Positions 10,801-25,800 of a stretch of 64,000 bases of DNA are shown here, piece after piece. The position numbers and the translations under genes were made by a program. Each line of letters begins with the position of its first letter. Position 1 is the stretch's first letter. The notes below the pieces were generated by a model, which made no database searches, was not told where the DNA came from, and saw only the letters and a list, made by a program, of their open reading frames with translations. Source of the DNA: Owenia fusiformis. Its lineage: Eukaryota; Annelida; Polychaeta; Sabellida; Oweniidae. The stretch covers positions 7,200,366 to 7,264,365 of the forward strand of contig CAIIXF020000008.1 in the NCBI GenBank assembly GCA_903813345.2. Reading direction: 5' to 3'.

Positions 10801-13800
10801 TCAATTCAAACAGTTTTTTCAAATCCCAGTAGCGTTCTGATTGGACAGGTTTTAACTATTAATGAATTAATAAATATCTGCATAGGAGAAGCAAAAACAA
10901 GCTTACCCCATTTTTATTTTTATCTAACATATTAAATTTCCAACGGACTGCTCTTTCTTCTAAAGAATGTTCAGGGTCTGGCTCTGGTAATCTACAAAAA
11001 GGTGTGTATGGGTTTCATGTTTTTGCCAAAGTACCGTTTGTGGTACCATTTTGAATATCCTTAAAATATATAACCTACAGTTATGCACAAATGCATACTA
11101 TTATATATATAGAGTATATAAATATAAACTATTCTGCTTCACATCTCGTTCAACAATGTTATGACCAATTTTTATATATTTTGTCTTGAATTTGTTTTAA
11201 AAAAAATTGTTATTCGGTACCACAAAATGGGCCATACAAATAACAATGTCCAAGCTATTTGTTTGAATGACAAAAACAAAATTGTTATTCTATACTAATT
11301 AAAAACAAAATGGGCCATACAACTACCTTTTGTCCGAGTTATTTGTTTAAATGACAAAAACAATACTAATTTAAAACAAAAGGGCCTTACAAATACCTTT
11401 TGCCCGAGTTATTTGTTTAAATGACAAAAAACAATACTAATTTAAAACAAAAGGGTCATACAAATACCTATTGTCCGAGTTATTTGTTGCATATTCCACC
11501 ATTTCTGTAGATAATTGATCCATCAAGTCCATTAAATATCTTCTCTTGTTTTGGATTGGGCAACCTGGAAAATCGTCTCAATTTGAGACATAAGTGTACG
11601 AGTCTTAAGTTACATAGCTTGTTAGCAGGATAGTACACTACATACAAGAACAGTAATACTAAATAGTCTGGAAATCCATGGGAATGTCAACGTGAAATCA
11701 TAACCATTAAAGCTACAGTATTATATATACATATAAATAGATAACTAAAACTTTTTATAGCTACTTGAAAGAAAATTTAGTTAACTATATAGTAACAGTA
11801 AGGTAATATTTCTATATAGCTCTAATAACATGTACATAATCATACAGACAGTAAATGCATAGCTGGTTAGAAAACTAGTACACTAAGTTTAGAAGGAACA
11901 ATCTTAAGACCCATTACAGTACAGGCATACTAATATTACTAGACCTGAAGACAGACATATTTTCTACATCTACAATAAAGTCACAGTTCGGAATCAATGA
12001 TGTTTAATGAAGATACTTTTTATTCAAATACTCTAGGAGGAATGACAAGCACTATCTTCCATGAACTTCATTTGTTAGGTAACATGCATGAGATTATTTA
12101 TCAAGTCGCAGGATAATCATGTTAGTTACATGGGCATACTCGTGAATAAGGTTCATTTTGTCTTAATTTTACATTAAAATCTAATTGAATGGATTGAATT
12201 GAACACTGAATTTTTTTAAATGTTCATCTGTATTTGTTAATTACTTACTTTGTTTGTTTTGTCATATAAGTGTTATACTTGAATATTTTCTTCAGTATGA
12301 ATGAGATAGGTGGATATACAATTCTGTTACTAATATTATCATATCAAATTACATTATCAAAGTTACCATTTCACTCACCTTTTATTTCTCGCTCGGGAGG
12401 AAGATCACATTTTGGTTGCACTTGGTGGGTCGACGTTCCAGGGATAGGTTTACCGGATACTTCGTCTACACACCAACAATATCCTGTAGATGTGTGGCAC
12501 TGTGCTTTCTCATATATAGCTGCATTCATTGGCGAGCACCGAGGGATAAAAATGCCTGCATCGGGTGAATCTTTGTCATTTTGCATAGCTGTTTTACGGT
12601 CAGTTTCACAGTTTTTTTCTTTTTCTGAAATGGTTGCGATGAGGTCTGGTTAAATGTACTTTCCACTGTGATTCTGTCAAATACCTTCACGCAGAAATGT
12701 ACCTTACATAACTTAAATCAAATAATTATAACATACAAAATCAGAACACATATAGCTTTGACAAACATCAACAGATTGTTTTAAATATTTAGAGATAAAA
12801 GAATAGATGACATTTTTATTTACAAAAATCAGAGGCAATACTTGCACGAAGAACATCTAGATTGTTACAGAAGATGAGAATCTGACAGGTAAACTGACAC
12901 ATCTTACATGTATTAATGTTTTTAACATACCTCTCCAAAAAGATACATTGAATGAAAATGCTAAAGTTCAAGTCCCCAAGCATATCTACACTTTGCGAAA
13001 GACATAGGATCCCTTTACCAAAAATGTACATGCGGAAAAATCGAGGAAATATAACAGGAAATATCCAATACTCAGTTTAAACACTTCATGACATCTTTGA
13101 GATTTCTGATGGAAAGTTTATGGGTATGCAGGTATGTGAGGACTTGATCTTTTTGGTTATATAAAATCAAACATCGTACTCTGTTCCCGTTTTGCAGGTT
13201 TTTCTGTGGCGGGAACAATGACACGTGGTCGTAAGGCAGAAAGAGGCAATGTCTGCTTTGATGAGAGACTCGGACCTAATCCACGGGAAGGAAGTCCCTG
13301 ATCGTCTTGGTAAAAGAAAAGTAAGAAACACATGTAAGCAACACTATTAGAAACACTATCTTCTAGTAAACACTATAGAGGCAAAATAGAACACGAGAGA
13401 ATACATTAAGCATTTAAATTGGTTGATTCGTAGATAATATTATCCATTATGAAAACAATGGTGTGGATAAATGGCAATGTTACAGTTTAAAATCTTGAAA
13501 AATATCAAGCCAGTGTTTGTTACTACATCGAATTCTATATTTCAAAGTTTAAATATTTTTTAAATTTAGTTCTATACTAACATATGGTTTACTTTACAAA
13601 ATATAAATGCATGGTGCTTATAGCTAAGGTAAGTGTGGATCATGCATGCAGATTGATACTAAATACTTAATTATTTATCGGTAGGATACATCACAACATA
13701 TTCACAAACCATGCCATATAAAATGAAAATTGTCTCTTTAATTGAACAGTCATGCAACGCACGCGCACGAGTGTTTCAAGTTAAGAGACGTTCATTCCAA

Positions 13801-16800
13801 ACGTCTGTAGTTTCCCAGGTATAAATAAGTGTCATTTGGTTCCCTATGTTGTCTATATGCTTATATTTTTGTTTTTGTATCACGAAAATGGTGTAAATAA
13901 TAAAATATTAGCCATTCACAATTTAGGAGTCTTCTCATACAACTGGTTTCTAAAATCATATGGCATGATTTTGAACATGATGGGAAAATACCTCCTCTGC
14001 TTTCCTTGGGTAGGTTGGCGACACTCCCTTGTCTGTCATCTATGTGGTTGAGGAGGAGGAAAAGACGGAAGGAAACTGTCATATGACACGTGTCAGTTTC
14101 GGTTCTTTTACATGTTGTATATTGCATTTGCACTATGCCCGAGCTGGCTGTTAGTATTATGTTAGGGAGAGGACATTGCAGTGTTAGCCGAGAGAAGGTC
14201 TTTCTAATTCACCCAAATTTAAAGAGTAAGTTTCTAAATGAAGTAAGTGCAAAATAAAATGTTAGTTCTCTAACCTTTTCTGAGTTCTAATTGATTAGGG
14301 AAATAAAAACTGTTAAGAGAAACTAGATGTTAAGACAACCTAACTCAGAAAATAAGTTTTAGTTAAGAGAAGTAATTCTAAGAACAAAGTCGAATGGTTG
14401 ACTTATACAGCAATGTTAAACTCACCAAATCGACCCAAACAGAGTGCAAATGATATATCTACTTTCTACAACATGGTAAGGAGGTGACGATGGAATATGC
14501 CTCATCAAGCAGTTCAGTTATGTTTTCTTTTTCTTTTCTTTTTTGTAGTGATCCATCATCACCTCGCTACTTGTTTGCAAACAGAATTAATGTTATGACT
14601 ACAAACTAGAAAAACAAAAACATTTAGACTCAAAAATGTATTTGTCCACACAATTATTGGCGTGTATATGTGTATATTCGAAATGAGTTACAATACTTGT
14701 ACTCACAAATAACAAACTTCTACACTTTCTATTCGAATATGCACATCGAAATTTTCCATAGTAGCCAGCACACTTTTAGATCTATTAACACAGGCTGGTA
14801 TCGAAAGATTTGTCCGCTGTGACGGAGCATGCTATTTTTCATGAAAATACTAAGAATGCTTCACGATTTATCTCTAATTCATATGTTTCGTTATATCATA
14901 GATAATTACTTACTCCATGCAATGGATATATCATTTGCCTGTAACCTTCACTTCTGTTTGAAGTCCAATAACGCTAGGAGTAAAATCTATTGAAAACGGC
15001 GCCAGAGTATCAAATTCTAAAATGTACCATTTCTTTTTAAACTTTTTAATGGCATGATATAGTGACACGATAATATTAACATATGTTTACAGCATAACTC
15101 TGAATGTATTAATGATATATTGATGCATTGGGTCTTTTTAATTTTTTTATAAAAAATAATATTAATATTTTTTGTCCGCTGTGACGGAGCATTTTCACAG
15201 TTCACATTTACAACTGCTCCGTCACAGCGGACAAAAAAATTAAACATTATTTTTTATAAAAGAATTAAAAAGACCAAATACATCAACATCTCATTTATAC
15301 CTTCATAGTTATGCTGAAACCATGTGTAAATATTATCGTGTCACTATATCGTGCCATTAGAAAGTTAAACAAGAAATTGTACATTTTGAAGTATGATACT
15401 CCAGCGCCATTTTCAATAGCTTTTCTTCCCAGCGTAATTGGACTTCAAACAAAAGTGAAAGTTACCCGCAAATGATATATCCATTGCATGGAGTAAGTAA
15501 TTTTGTATGGTATAACGAAAGATATGAGTTAAAAAATAAATCGTGAAGTATTCTTAGTGTTTTTATGAAAAATAGCATGCTCCGTCACAGCGGACAAATA
15601 TTTCGATACCAGCCTGTGATTAACTATAAATACATCTAAATATATTTTGTGCACCGTGTAAAAACGATTCGTGTATAATTCGAAATGTAATTTGACAAAT
15701 CACACATGTTTTCTACTGATTGTATATGCAAAATTAGCTGTGGATAGAAACAATGAAATTTGCAGTTGCAAATTGAAAGTCCTCCGAATCAATCCTTCAA
15801 CCGTGCAGGTACTAAACAACCCATGCTTAGTAGACTTAATCAAATTATAATTCTATAGATGGCATGCACGAAGTAAATGCAAATGCACATTTTAGTGTGG
15901 TTTCAAATTTAAATACATTTCTTGTACCAAGGGCAAATGGGTCGGGAAAATTATTGTTGCCGTGCAGTGCAGAGATAGACTGTGTTTCGTGCAGTGCTTT
16001 TACCTGAAGCTATCGGGAAAAGTTTCTCAATGTGTGGAGGCGTGAATGTTGGTTTTGACACGGTGCCTGAACCAGACATAAAAAGCAGATTATTATACAG
16101 TTTGTTACATAAGAAAATGATCTATAACAATTACAACATAAGTTTGGGATAAAGGCATGATCTATCTGTCCTCTCAACCCAAATTTAGAGCTGAGCATTC
16201 TCTGAGCTGAGGGATCCACACACCATTCACTCTGCTCCTCCTTTATGAAGAAGGAACACATGGTAGATATAGAACGGATGATGTCTGAAGCCCTGCGTTC
16301 GGAGGATGGAGTATAGAAGAGGAGTTGACAATCTTTAAGAACTACTTTGATGGGAACAAAAATAGTATTGCTAAAGGGAGAATCAGATCTAGTGAGCTAG
16401 CTAAACTAAAAATTGTCTCAATTTTAGAATATTTTGGCTCATATCCCATGTTATGTCTACCTTATAAAAATCCAGGAAAACTAAAGATTTTTACAATAGG
16501 GTATTATTTCTATTTTATGGTTACCATTTTTATCATTTGGGAGAACTTAAACATTTTGGCTCTCTGAATTTTTAAAAATTTAACCAATTTATAATATATC
16601 GCGGATCTAGGAGATATTGTATTTGAAGTAATAAGTAATAGATTGGTAGGCCAATTGTACATGTTGCTTGAAATTTCGTCATCCCCTATAGATCTGATTC
16701 TGCCTTTAATAATATATTTCTGCAACGAATCTTGTTTGTTATAAATACAAAATAAGACAGCCATAGAATGAGACGCGTTTGGATGACACAAATGATGACA

Positions 16801-19800
16801 TGGATTAGACGATGCGAAATGGAATAATCTGCACATGTGTTATACACATGGGCCAATGCACATCATATATTATCATCAGCACTATGTAAAATGAATACAG
16901 ATAAACATATATTGAAACATATAAATTATATACTTAAATAAATAAATATTTATAGTATGTGCTGTAATTTTCAAAAGTACATATGGTTTAATTTCAGCAT
17001 GTGATTATTCAGTTATTTCATATTATGTTTCCAAATAATAATGTTTGACCCATTTATTTTGTTGTTTTCAAAATAAGTGTGATAAAGCTTTACAAAATGA
17101 TTAGTTTAATGTAATTGCATACATTCAAAGTATAAGTAGTATTCCAAATAAAAAAACTGGCGATTTTTAAATTATTTTTAATCTGAATTAACTCTGCCAA
17201 TTTAAAGAATGTGCATTTTGCCCTTCTGTATTACAACCTCATAGCGTTGATACTTTCACGAAGTTCTGATAAATAACGTCGAAGCACCACCCGTCTACCT
17301 ACAACGTACTTATGAAACGCTCTGCCTATATATGAATGTGAAACACATTTCAAGTTACGCAAACCAAAGAGAACCTAAGCACCATATTAAGCATAGTAAA
17401 GGTGTTAGTTACATTGTATAATAACATACATGTACCTAAAAGTATTTTGAGTAGAAAAAGACTGAAGTGAACGGATGTAAGCTTGTTGTTACCTAAAGTT
17501 GTATTCATTAGGATGTTAGTAAAGTGTCATAAGGATGGTATACATTTAAATTGACAATTTACCATTCTTTCCACCTTTTAGCCAATACCGGTATACTTTA
17601 AAAATAAATACTGAATTGATATACAATAAATGCGTTCTATGTAGTTTTTTTCTTCTAAGACAACCAAGTTATTTAATTATCAAATGTGCATTTGGCATGT
17701 TTATGTCATTCTAACAATGAGAATGTAATTTTGTATATAAATGTTTAAATAATAAAACTCCATTCCAATATGTCATTATATATATTACTATATCACTCTG
17801 CTTTGAATGTTTTATTTTATATTTGATTTCTTACGCGATTTTGTTTTGTTTATGAAACTCTCAGCAGCAAATGTCTCACACTGACATCGCTTATGTTCGT
17901 TTACTTTGGCAAGCGAAAACCCCAAATAAATGTTGTGTTAAGTTTACTTAGTCTAAATGATGTACAACTGTTCTTGTTGATGGACAGACCAGCGGATCTG
18001 CCTCTGAGAAATGCAAGCTGTAGAGGAATGGTAACACAATACATAGGCTTTACAAGCTCCTTAAGGATTAGGATTTCGATATAAACTTTTAGCTTTTGCA
18101 CCCATTGCATGTTATGTATGTATATACCATAAATATATAATTGTTATAATTTCCGGTCTATTTGTATCATATAAGTCACAAATCTGAGTATAAAAAGCAA
18201 TACGATATAAACGTTTTTACATTCATGTGTCTTAAGAAAAATAAATTATATGGGTAACAAGTTGAAAGGTGTAATGACACTTGTAATGTATAATTACGTT
18301 TTTACTTTCTTATGGAATGTGATCGAGTTAATTACTGTAATTATAAGGATTGTATATAGTTAACCAAAGGTGGAAAGAATAGTAGTTTTATAGGATAGAT
18401 GCCATTTTAAAATACAATACAGATATACAGGTTGGGTCAGAAAAACCGGCCCCACATACAAATGGAATAATTCAATGCAGTGTAGCATAAATTATATGTA
18501 TTTCTGATTCTGCATAATTTCATACATATGTATAAGTTGGTTTCTTCCAAATCGTGTGCAGGACAACGCTATGATTTTGAAATATTTACAAACTGAATTA
18601 CCATGACGGTTCATTGTAACAAATCATACGGCCAAAGTTGTTCTCCCATCCTGTTTATGTACACATAAATACAATTTAGAAAAAATGTGCTGTTACGAAT
18701 CAACATATAATTACTTTTTCTCACATTTTTACAGGCGCCCACGCACTGTGGATATCTTAAATTTCTAGTTATATGAAATATCAGACACTTTACTATAACT
18801 ATACAGAATTTAATTACAAATATTTTTCAGGTCTGTGCTTAATTCGATTTTACTTTTACATGCTCAAGAAAGTGTCAGGAGAGGAACTATTTATTATATT
18901 ATTAGCTTCAATACGGTATACTATTAATTATCAAAAGAAACTACATATTATTTATGATTCTACATCGCAGGGTTTGATTAATTTAGGCCAGTGCCAAATC
19001 GATCAATAAAGACGAAGATGGACCCAAGACAAACACTATCTCCCTGCATGTAGAAACAATTAAGTATGTAGTCCTATATTCAATAATATAGGTATAAACA
19101 AAATATACTTACTATTACTGTCGACTCCAAGGCATATGGACCATTCACGCTTATTGATTTCATCATTTTTATCTTCATCACAGTGTTTTATAAAATTTCT
19201 TGCACATGCTTTTGGCTTGACCAGTTTTTTCACTAGCCTTTTAAGAGATCTTGTCTCTTTGGATTTTAATTTTTCATCCTTATTTTTATCTAATGTTGTA
19301 AATTTCCATTCTATTACTCGTTTCTCTGTATACATTATTTCAGAGTCCCCCTTTATTCCTAAACCTGAAAAATAGAAGTGATTTAGTTGTTAATTCATTG
19401 GGAATGAATACTTCAAACAATATTTAGGCGATTGTGAACCACATGAAATAACCTACTTGGACACTTTTCTGTTGTTTTTATTAGATTTTAGATTACGATT
19501 AAGAAAAGTATGATGTAAAATTAACATGAGACATGATTTCTGGGCAGAATATAAGCTTATGTTGTAGATATTATATGCATAGTTTGCTGTCATCGGTGTC
19601 TTTGCTTGTTATATATAAATTGATAGATTTAAAGATTTACCTCCTGATTGATCATTTGTGTCTTTAGATCCAGGAGTTCTCTTAAATTCCTCTTTGAATA
19701 ATCTAATTAAATTAGTGTTAAATGTATCTCTATCTATTGGGCCACAACCTGAAATAAATCAAATTAAAATCAATAGTTTTCATACAATAACTTACAGAAA

Positions 19801-22800
19801 CTAATTTATATAAATAAGACATTGGAAAATGAAGCAGGAAGTAAACTTGATCCCTGGGGAGCACCACTTCATAAAGCCCAACCAAGGTTAAACGATATAG
19901 CCTTAATTAGTACAAGCAAATGGAATGAGAAATAAATATGATTCATGAGTATGTTACTCCTTAAACAGTTTTATGTTGGTAAATTAATGTTAAATGAAAT
20001 AATGATTACAATGTATCATAAGCAGTGATAACGTCAATAAAGCATCCTTACCCTTTCTGCCTTTCTTATTGCCAGATCGTCGTTTATTAGGTTTACCTAC
20101 AATAATGCGGGTCATGGTAAGTAGGTATAGCATAGTAGAGCATGATTATGGATTCAGGGATGACATGTGGCGAACAGCAAAATTTATTTAGAAAATTGAA
20201 TAAAAACTACTTATAGTTTGTATAACGTCCTAACCATGCAAACCCATAAATATAGGGGGATGGATGAAGAGATAGAGAAAGAATGTAAAAAACATACAAC
20301 TGATTATGAAATACATGATGAATAAATGGTTTCGTTGATTCTCTATGATTAGTTAAACCTGAATGTTTATGTTACTTCTGTGTAGTTTTCAATTTCATTC
20401 ATTATTTATAGATATGTTATCAAAATGGCATAAACCCTTTCATTCTTGATGAGAATTTATTTTCAATAAAGTGTGTATCTTTTGGATGTTGTGATCTTAT
20501 GATGGGTTATTAAACCTTATAAATAATATTTAATACTAGGTTGAATTAATATCAATGTGAATAAGGAATCTCGTTTTTTCGTGACAGTTCACTTTGACTG
20601 CAATTGAATGTTTTTGTTCACGTCTATCAAAACTTTGCGTGTTTTGAGATATGGTAGGTGGTATTTCGCACATAAAAGTGTTTAGAAAGCAATAGGTAAA
20701 TATCTAGCATAAGGGCTACATGTTTACCTGTTAGTTTTGTCTGAGAGGACTAGTTGATAAGTAGCACCTGATGAAAAGATACGCATTCTTCTCATACATG
20801 TCAATTTGGTAAGCATATTATCTTTTGAAAAAATTCAAAACTAAAAACCTCTTTGGGAAACTTATCACATCATGAATGGGATTGTGCATTTTAGGCAAAT
20901 ATGTAAACTATTCTAGTGAAGTGTTCAAAAGAAATTCCAATTGTGGCTTTCTCATTTGTGAGTTTAAGATTTCTATATGAATACAAAAGTTTCAAATGGT
21001 GTAAATTGAAAACTAAGGAGGAATCGTTCTGAGGACCAACATGTCAAAACAACCTGAACTGTAATATGATAGGCCTGCACTTTGATGTAAAAGATTTTCA
21101 TCTCTTAAAAAGAAACACAGTCTAAAAACATCTTTTACCCACAGACCACATGCCATAAATTATTTAAAAATTTAAGATCTCAAAGAAAATATTGATATAA
21201 TACGGATTGTACAAATGTATTGGTGTTAATATAATATCATAATATCTGAGTCAATAGGTTTAGTTTGTGAACCACCCTACTTCATCAAATATAAATCATT
21301 GTAATTTAAACGTCTAGTTTGCAACATTAGTATATTTTCTAGATTTGATGATCGCTTGTAAGCAGAACACATACAGGGGTGGAACATATACTGTATAAGC
21401 AAAAAATAAACAAATATGAGGCGAATGAAATAATGTTAAAAACTAAAATGTTCAAATCATATCAAGTCCTATATACAAAAGAATCACTTTATAATAAAGA
21501 TTAATATTTAGAAGCTTCTTCATCACTACAGAGAATTACCAAATACTGATATCTTCTGAATAACATTAATCTTGACAATAACCCCAAACTTAAACAAAAC
21601 CAAGAAATATACTTTATACTGACCATTTTTGCCACGACCACATGAAGGGTCGCTGTGTTGGACGGATGTTCCAGGCACTGGTTTGCCCTTTTCAGTGACA
21701 CACCAACAGTAGCCTGTATGACATTGTACATCAGCGTATGTGCCGTCTGGTCTACATGCTGGTATATATGCGGGTTTTTTGCTTAATATCGCTTGATCTC
21801 TTTCTTGCAGACATTTACTCCCACTCGCTTGCTGATCTGCTAAAGAAATTTTCATAGTACTTAATATTAAGAATAAAATCTCTGGTAAATATTTTATCCT
21901 CTCTAACTTCGGCTTCATGTTTTAAGAATGGCGTCTGTGATTGTTTTATGAGTAATCAAAGGATGTTAACTTTGTGGTGAACGCATTGCTGACTCTGGTG
22001 CCTCACTGTCTAAACTTCTCTTTTAAAACTTCACTTTTCAAAACGAGGCTATGATGAGGTAAGCAGAAGAACTTGTGTTTCTCTGAAAACATTCAATATT
22101 TTTATAACATCTGGTAAAACATATGTAAAGTGGCATTCTCCAAATGCCTCATTATGGTTCATCGTCAGTGAGGCCAGCCCTTAGTATACTCAAAACTCTG
22201 AATGGAGAATGATCGAGGAGAGTGAGGCAACGAGTACATTAATCTATTCAGATATTGATGATATCAAAAGAGGAGCATAAATCTCAGCCAAATCACAATC
22301 GAATGTCTTATCTTAGAGTAAAATACAGAAAATGAGAGAGTATTAATTTAGTGTGCCTATGCAATATTTTATGAAGGCTGTACTATGTATAATGACAAAA
22401 TACTAATATTTTAGTTTATATGCTTAATTGAAATAGAGTGAATTATATTATACACAGTATAAACTGTAGTATAGTTATCGTGACCAGAGAATGCAGGTGG
22501 TCGGGATCATTTATAAAATTCTTTTAGAATCATTTTGGATACTAGAATTATATTCAACACAGATTCATGCTGTTTTAGCATAAAGTATAACCAAACAAAT
22601 AATATCCAACCAAAGAAAATATAAAATGAACTGTTTTGTTGATCAAACATTTTAGTCAGAAAATATTTTTGTTATTTTTGTATAAAAGTGGAAATAGAAT
22701 AACAAAAGAATATGACTGTGACCTGGGAATTCCCTGGGTGGTATTTCTAGGGTGGCAATGTCCTGGTAGTTATCTGTGTGACTTTAAATTACAATATACA

Positions 22801-25800
22801 TTTTGCAATACTAGGGATTCCAGTAAAATTGCACTATTTTGCATCAAACATCAAATATATTAAGCTAGTCATTTACCAGATGGATCAAATTTTGCAAAGA
22901 TCTAGCATTAAAGGTAGTTATAAGGTAAGTGTTTTACACATGGTGATGTTGCACTCGAAAAATAGATAGAAGCCAAGAATTATTCCTGCATTGGTTACGT
23001 AACATTTAGGGTCACAATTAATTAAGTGGAACCTCAAACATTAAATGTCCAAAGCAACTTAAAAAATCGAATAGAACAATCGCCCAGATTCTCAGATTAA
23101 GATGATCGAGCCTAGCAATTCAAGGTGCGAATTGGTATTGATTAATTAATGCCAGGTGGGACTGATCAAAAGAGCTAAGTCCTTTCAGCACGTTTGAGAT
23201 GTATTCAATGTAAAGGCTGGGAAGTGAGAACTCATGGGGTCAAACTAACCCGGCAGGCATGCTAAGAAAAGTTCAACGACAAAGAAGTAAACTTGTAGAA
23301 TTTAAGCATTTTTACTGACAAGTATCATGAAGTGGATGCGAAGATGTTTCCTGTTTCCTAAAGTACATACGAAATTGAAGATCAAAAGTGGAAACAAATT
23401 TATAACATACTTCACACTGAGTTCACAGACGCTAGTAGGTGCGAAACACTTTTTTCTGAGTTATCCATAATCATTTACAGAAAGTATAAAGGGTTACATT
23501 TGAAACGCAAAGATAAACATAGTAGTATCTCCGAAACATTGTGAAACAACAAACAATGCAGACCATCAACATGAATTAGTTCCAATTCAAGTTAAATTTT
23601 CAAAGATATAAAACTTTCCTTTTTGTATTGTTACATTGTCATGTTAATCCATGTCTTCAAACTTCCAACATGGATTGTGGTATAATTCAAAATATAAAGA
23701 ACTATTTAAACGGATAAGAGCACATCCAAACGGGGTTTAACAATCTGCTTTATCGTGATTAATTTATTGAAGAATGAGTATCAAAGTAAAGAATGGGGTA
23801 GGTGTGTCCACCTTATGATTGTGATCGTTACATATGTTACACATATGTCCAGAATGTTGTGTTTACCTTGACAACAGCACATATCGGTGTAACCCATGAT
23901 CTGGACGTGGGCGATGGTAAAACAACTGTAAGAGTTGCACTTCGTATTTCATTGTTTACATTTTATCAAGTCAATAACTACTGAGAAAACCATTCATAGG
24001 AAACCTGTCGAGATATACAACCAATCAAGTTAACTTATCGCCAGAAAGTAACTATATATCCCAGTTGTCAATTATTGCTGATATTTTGTAGAAATACTGA
24101 TGTTATATACCAAGTCAAAACTGCCGACAGTATGTCACACAGAGCAAAATCAGAAAGGACAAAGAAATGGACATCTCAAAACCAAAATGAATGTACAAGT
24201 CAATCTTTCATACCAATTATGATATACCCTGTGCGCAGAGTTATAACTACCAAAGACGAATTTCTCTTCTGAGAAGCGAAGTCAAACGTATGTAAAGAGT
24301 ATTATGATATTGATATTGAGAAAGCCCCTAACTATTACAATTTGACCAAATGTGGCAAATGATGGCAATTTGTTTGTTTATATGTACATCTGTTCCTGGG
24401 GGAATATCGGAAACTTGGATTCTGTCACGATAACTCTCCATGGTTCCTGACAGCATACTGGCATGAAGTATCATTGAAAATTAGGTGTCATGATTGATAT
24501 GATTCCGCTAGACAAAACTTCAGTTAGAAAACTAGAAAAATAAGACACTTCCCAAAAGCAGGATCATCTAAGAATACCATTTTCAGCTAGATATTATGAA
24601 AGGAATCTACAAATAAGCTAGTCCAGGTTGTGTTAGTTTTGATAGGGTGACATCGGGCCTGGACCACAAAACATATGTAAGGCAATGAACCACGAATATA
24701 TAGCACCATTAATCAGCTCCGATGACAGATCACTGACGGTGCATTATCAATAAATCCCAGTTTGATATAAATTGGTACTTTAGTTATGCTGAGTTTATAC
24801 CAATAAACAAATATACACCCTGGAGGCATCTTGGATATGAAACAGCCGTGACTCTTCGAATCAATCTTCTTAGAAATAGAAGAGAAATGTATGGTAGCAT
24901 GCAATTTATTTCTAATTTGAATGCTTTTGGGATATATTTAAATATATTTTCTCAGAGCATGCAACAGTTGACATTTGTTTTTCAGTGTAGAATGTGTTTG
25001 TTTTCTCATTTTTGGTCACTTAGCCTACTCAATTAATATCTAACTGGTACATGTAACTTTGATGAAGTAAAATAACTTCCTTGATGTGTGACAGGTCTGT
25101 CACATGAGAGATATAGCTGATTTAAAACATATCAGGTACACATCAACTAGAAACAGACAGCTAGCAAACAAATACATGTTGAATGAGCTACCAACAAGCT
25201 GCATGACTGTCAATTGAGACATAGACATGAAGAATATTTGTTTTCATAGTATGGTTCAGTTATGCATGTCAGTTAAGGCGCATATGGGGATGGATAAAAT
25301 CAATGCATGTAACATTTCAACTACATGACAAAATGCAAACATTGCAATATGGTTGCCACATGTTTAGTTTAATTCTTGGCGTCCAATGGTGGCTGCGACA
25401 GTTTGATATGTTTGATTACTCTATGCATCCACTTCATACCCTGCGTGCAGAGTCTAGTTAAACTACAGACAGCTCTCTTTTAAGAAGTGAAGTCAAACGA
25501 ATGCAAAGGGTATCCACTTCATAACCAAGACAGTTTCCGATTTGTGTGTGAAATATGATTTTACCCCTGACCCCCTCCAAACATTTTTTCATGTTCTAGA
25601 TATTTCTCCATTGCTGTGTAGGATTTGAGATGTTTAGGAGGATGGCTTCACAAGTGTGTGAAGTGAGACGATGTTTAGAGATTGTGAAAGAGAAGTGACA
25701 CATGGATTTGATGACATTATGATATAAACATGGCCATTGAATACCTGTTTTAGTTTTACATCTCCCTTTGTAGGCGACCTTAAGATTCCGTCCGTCGCAT

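Larger units (their letters stand above)
13306..19112 (-). other. SMOC intron 6 (no exon seen)
   Basis: About 5.8 kb of AT-rich sequence without a supported exon. It contains the 0.83-kb TTAA palindrome at 14789-15619 and a small inverted-repeat element at 16362-16718. Confidence 0.6.
21840..25744 (-). other. SMOC intron 2
   Basis: 3.9 kb without a recognised exon. It holds two copies of the short TACCCT...AGGGTA element at 24225-24301 and 25437-25512. Confidence 0.55.
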
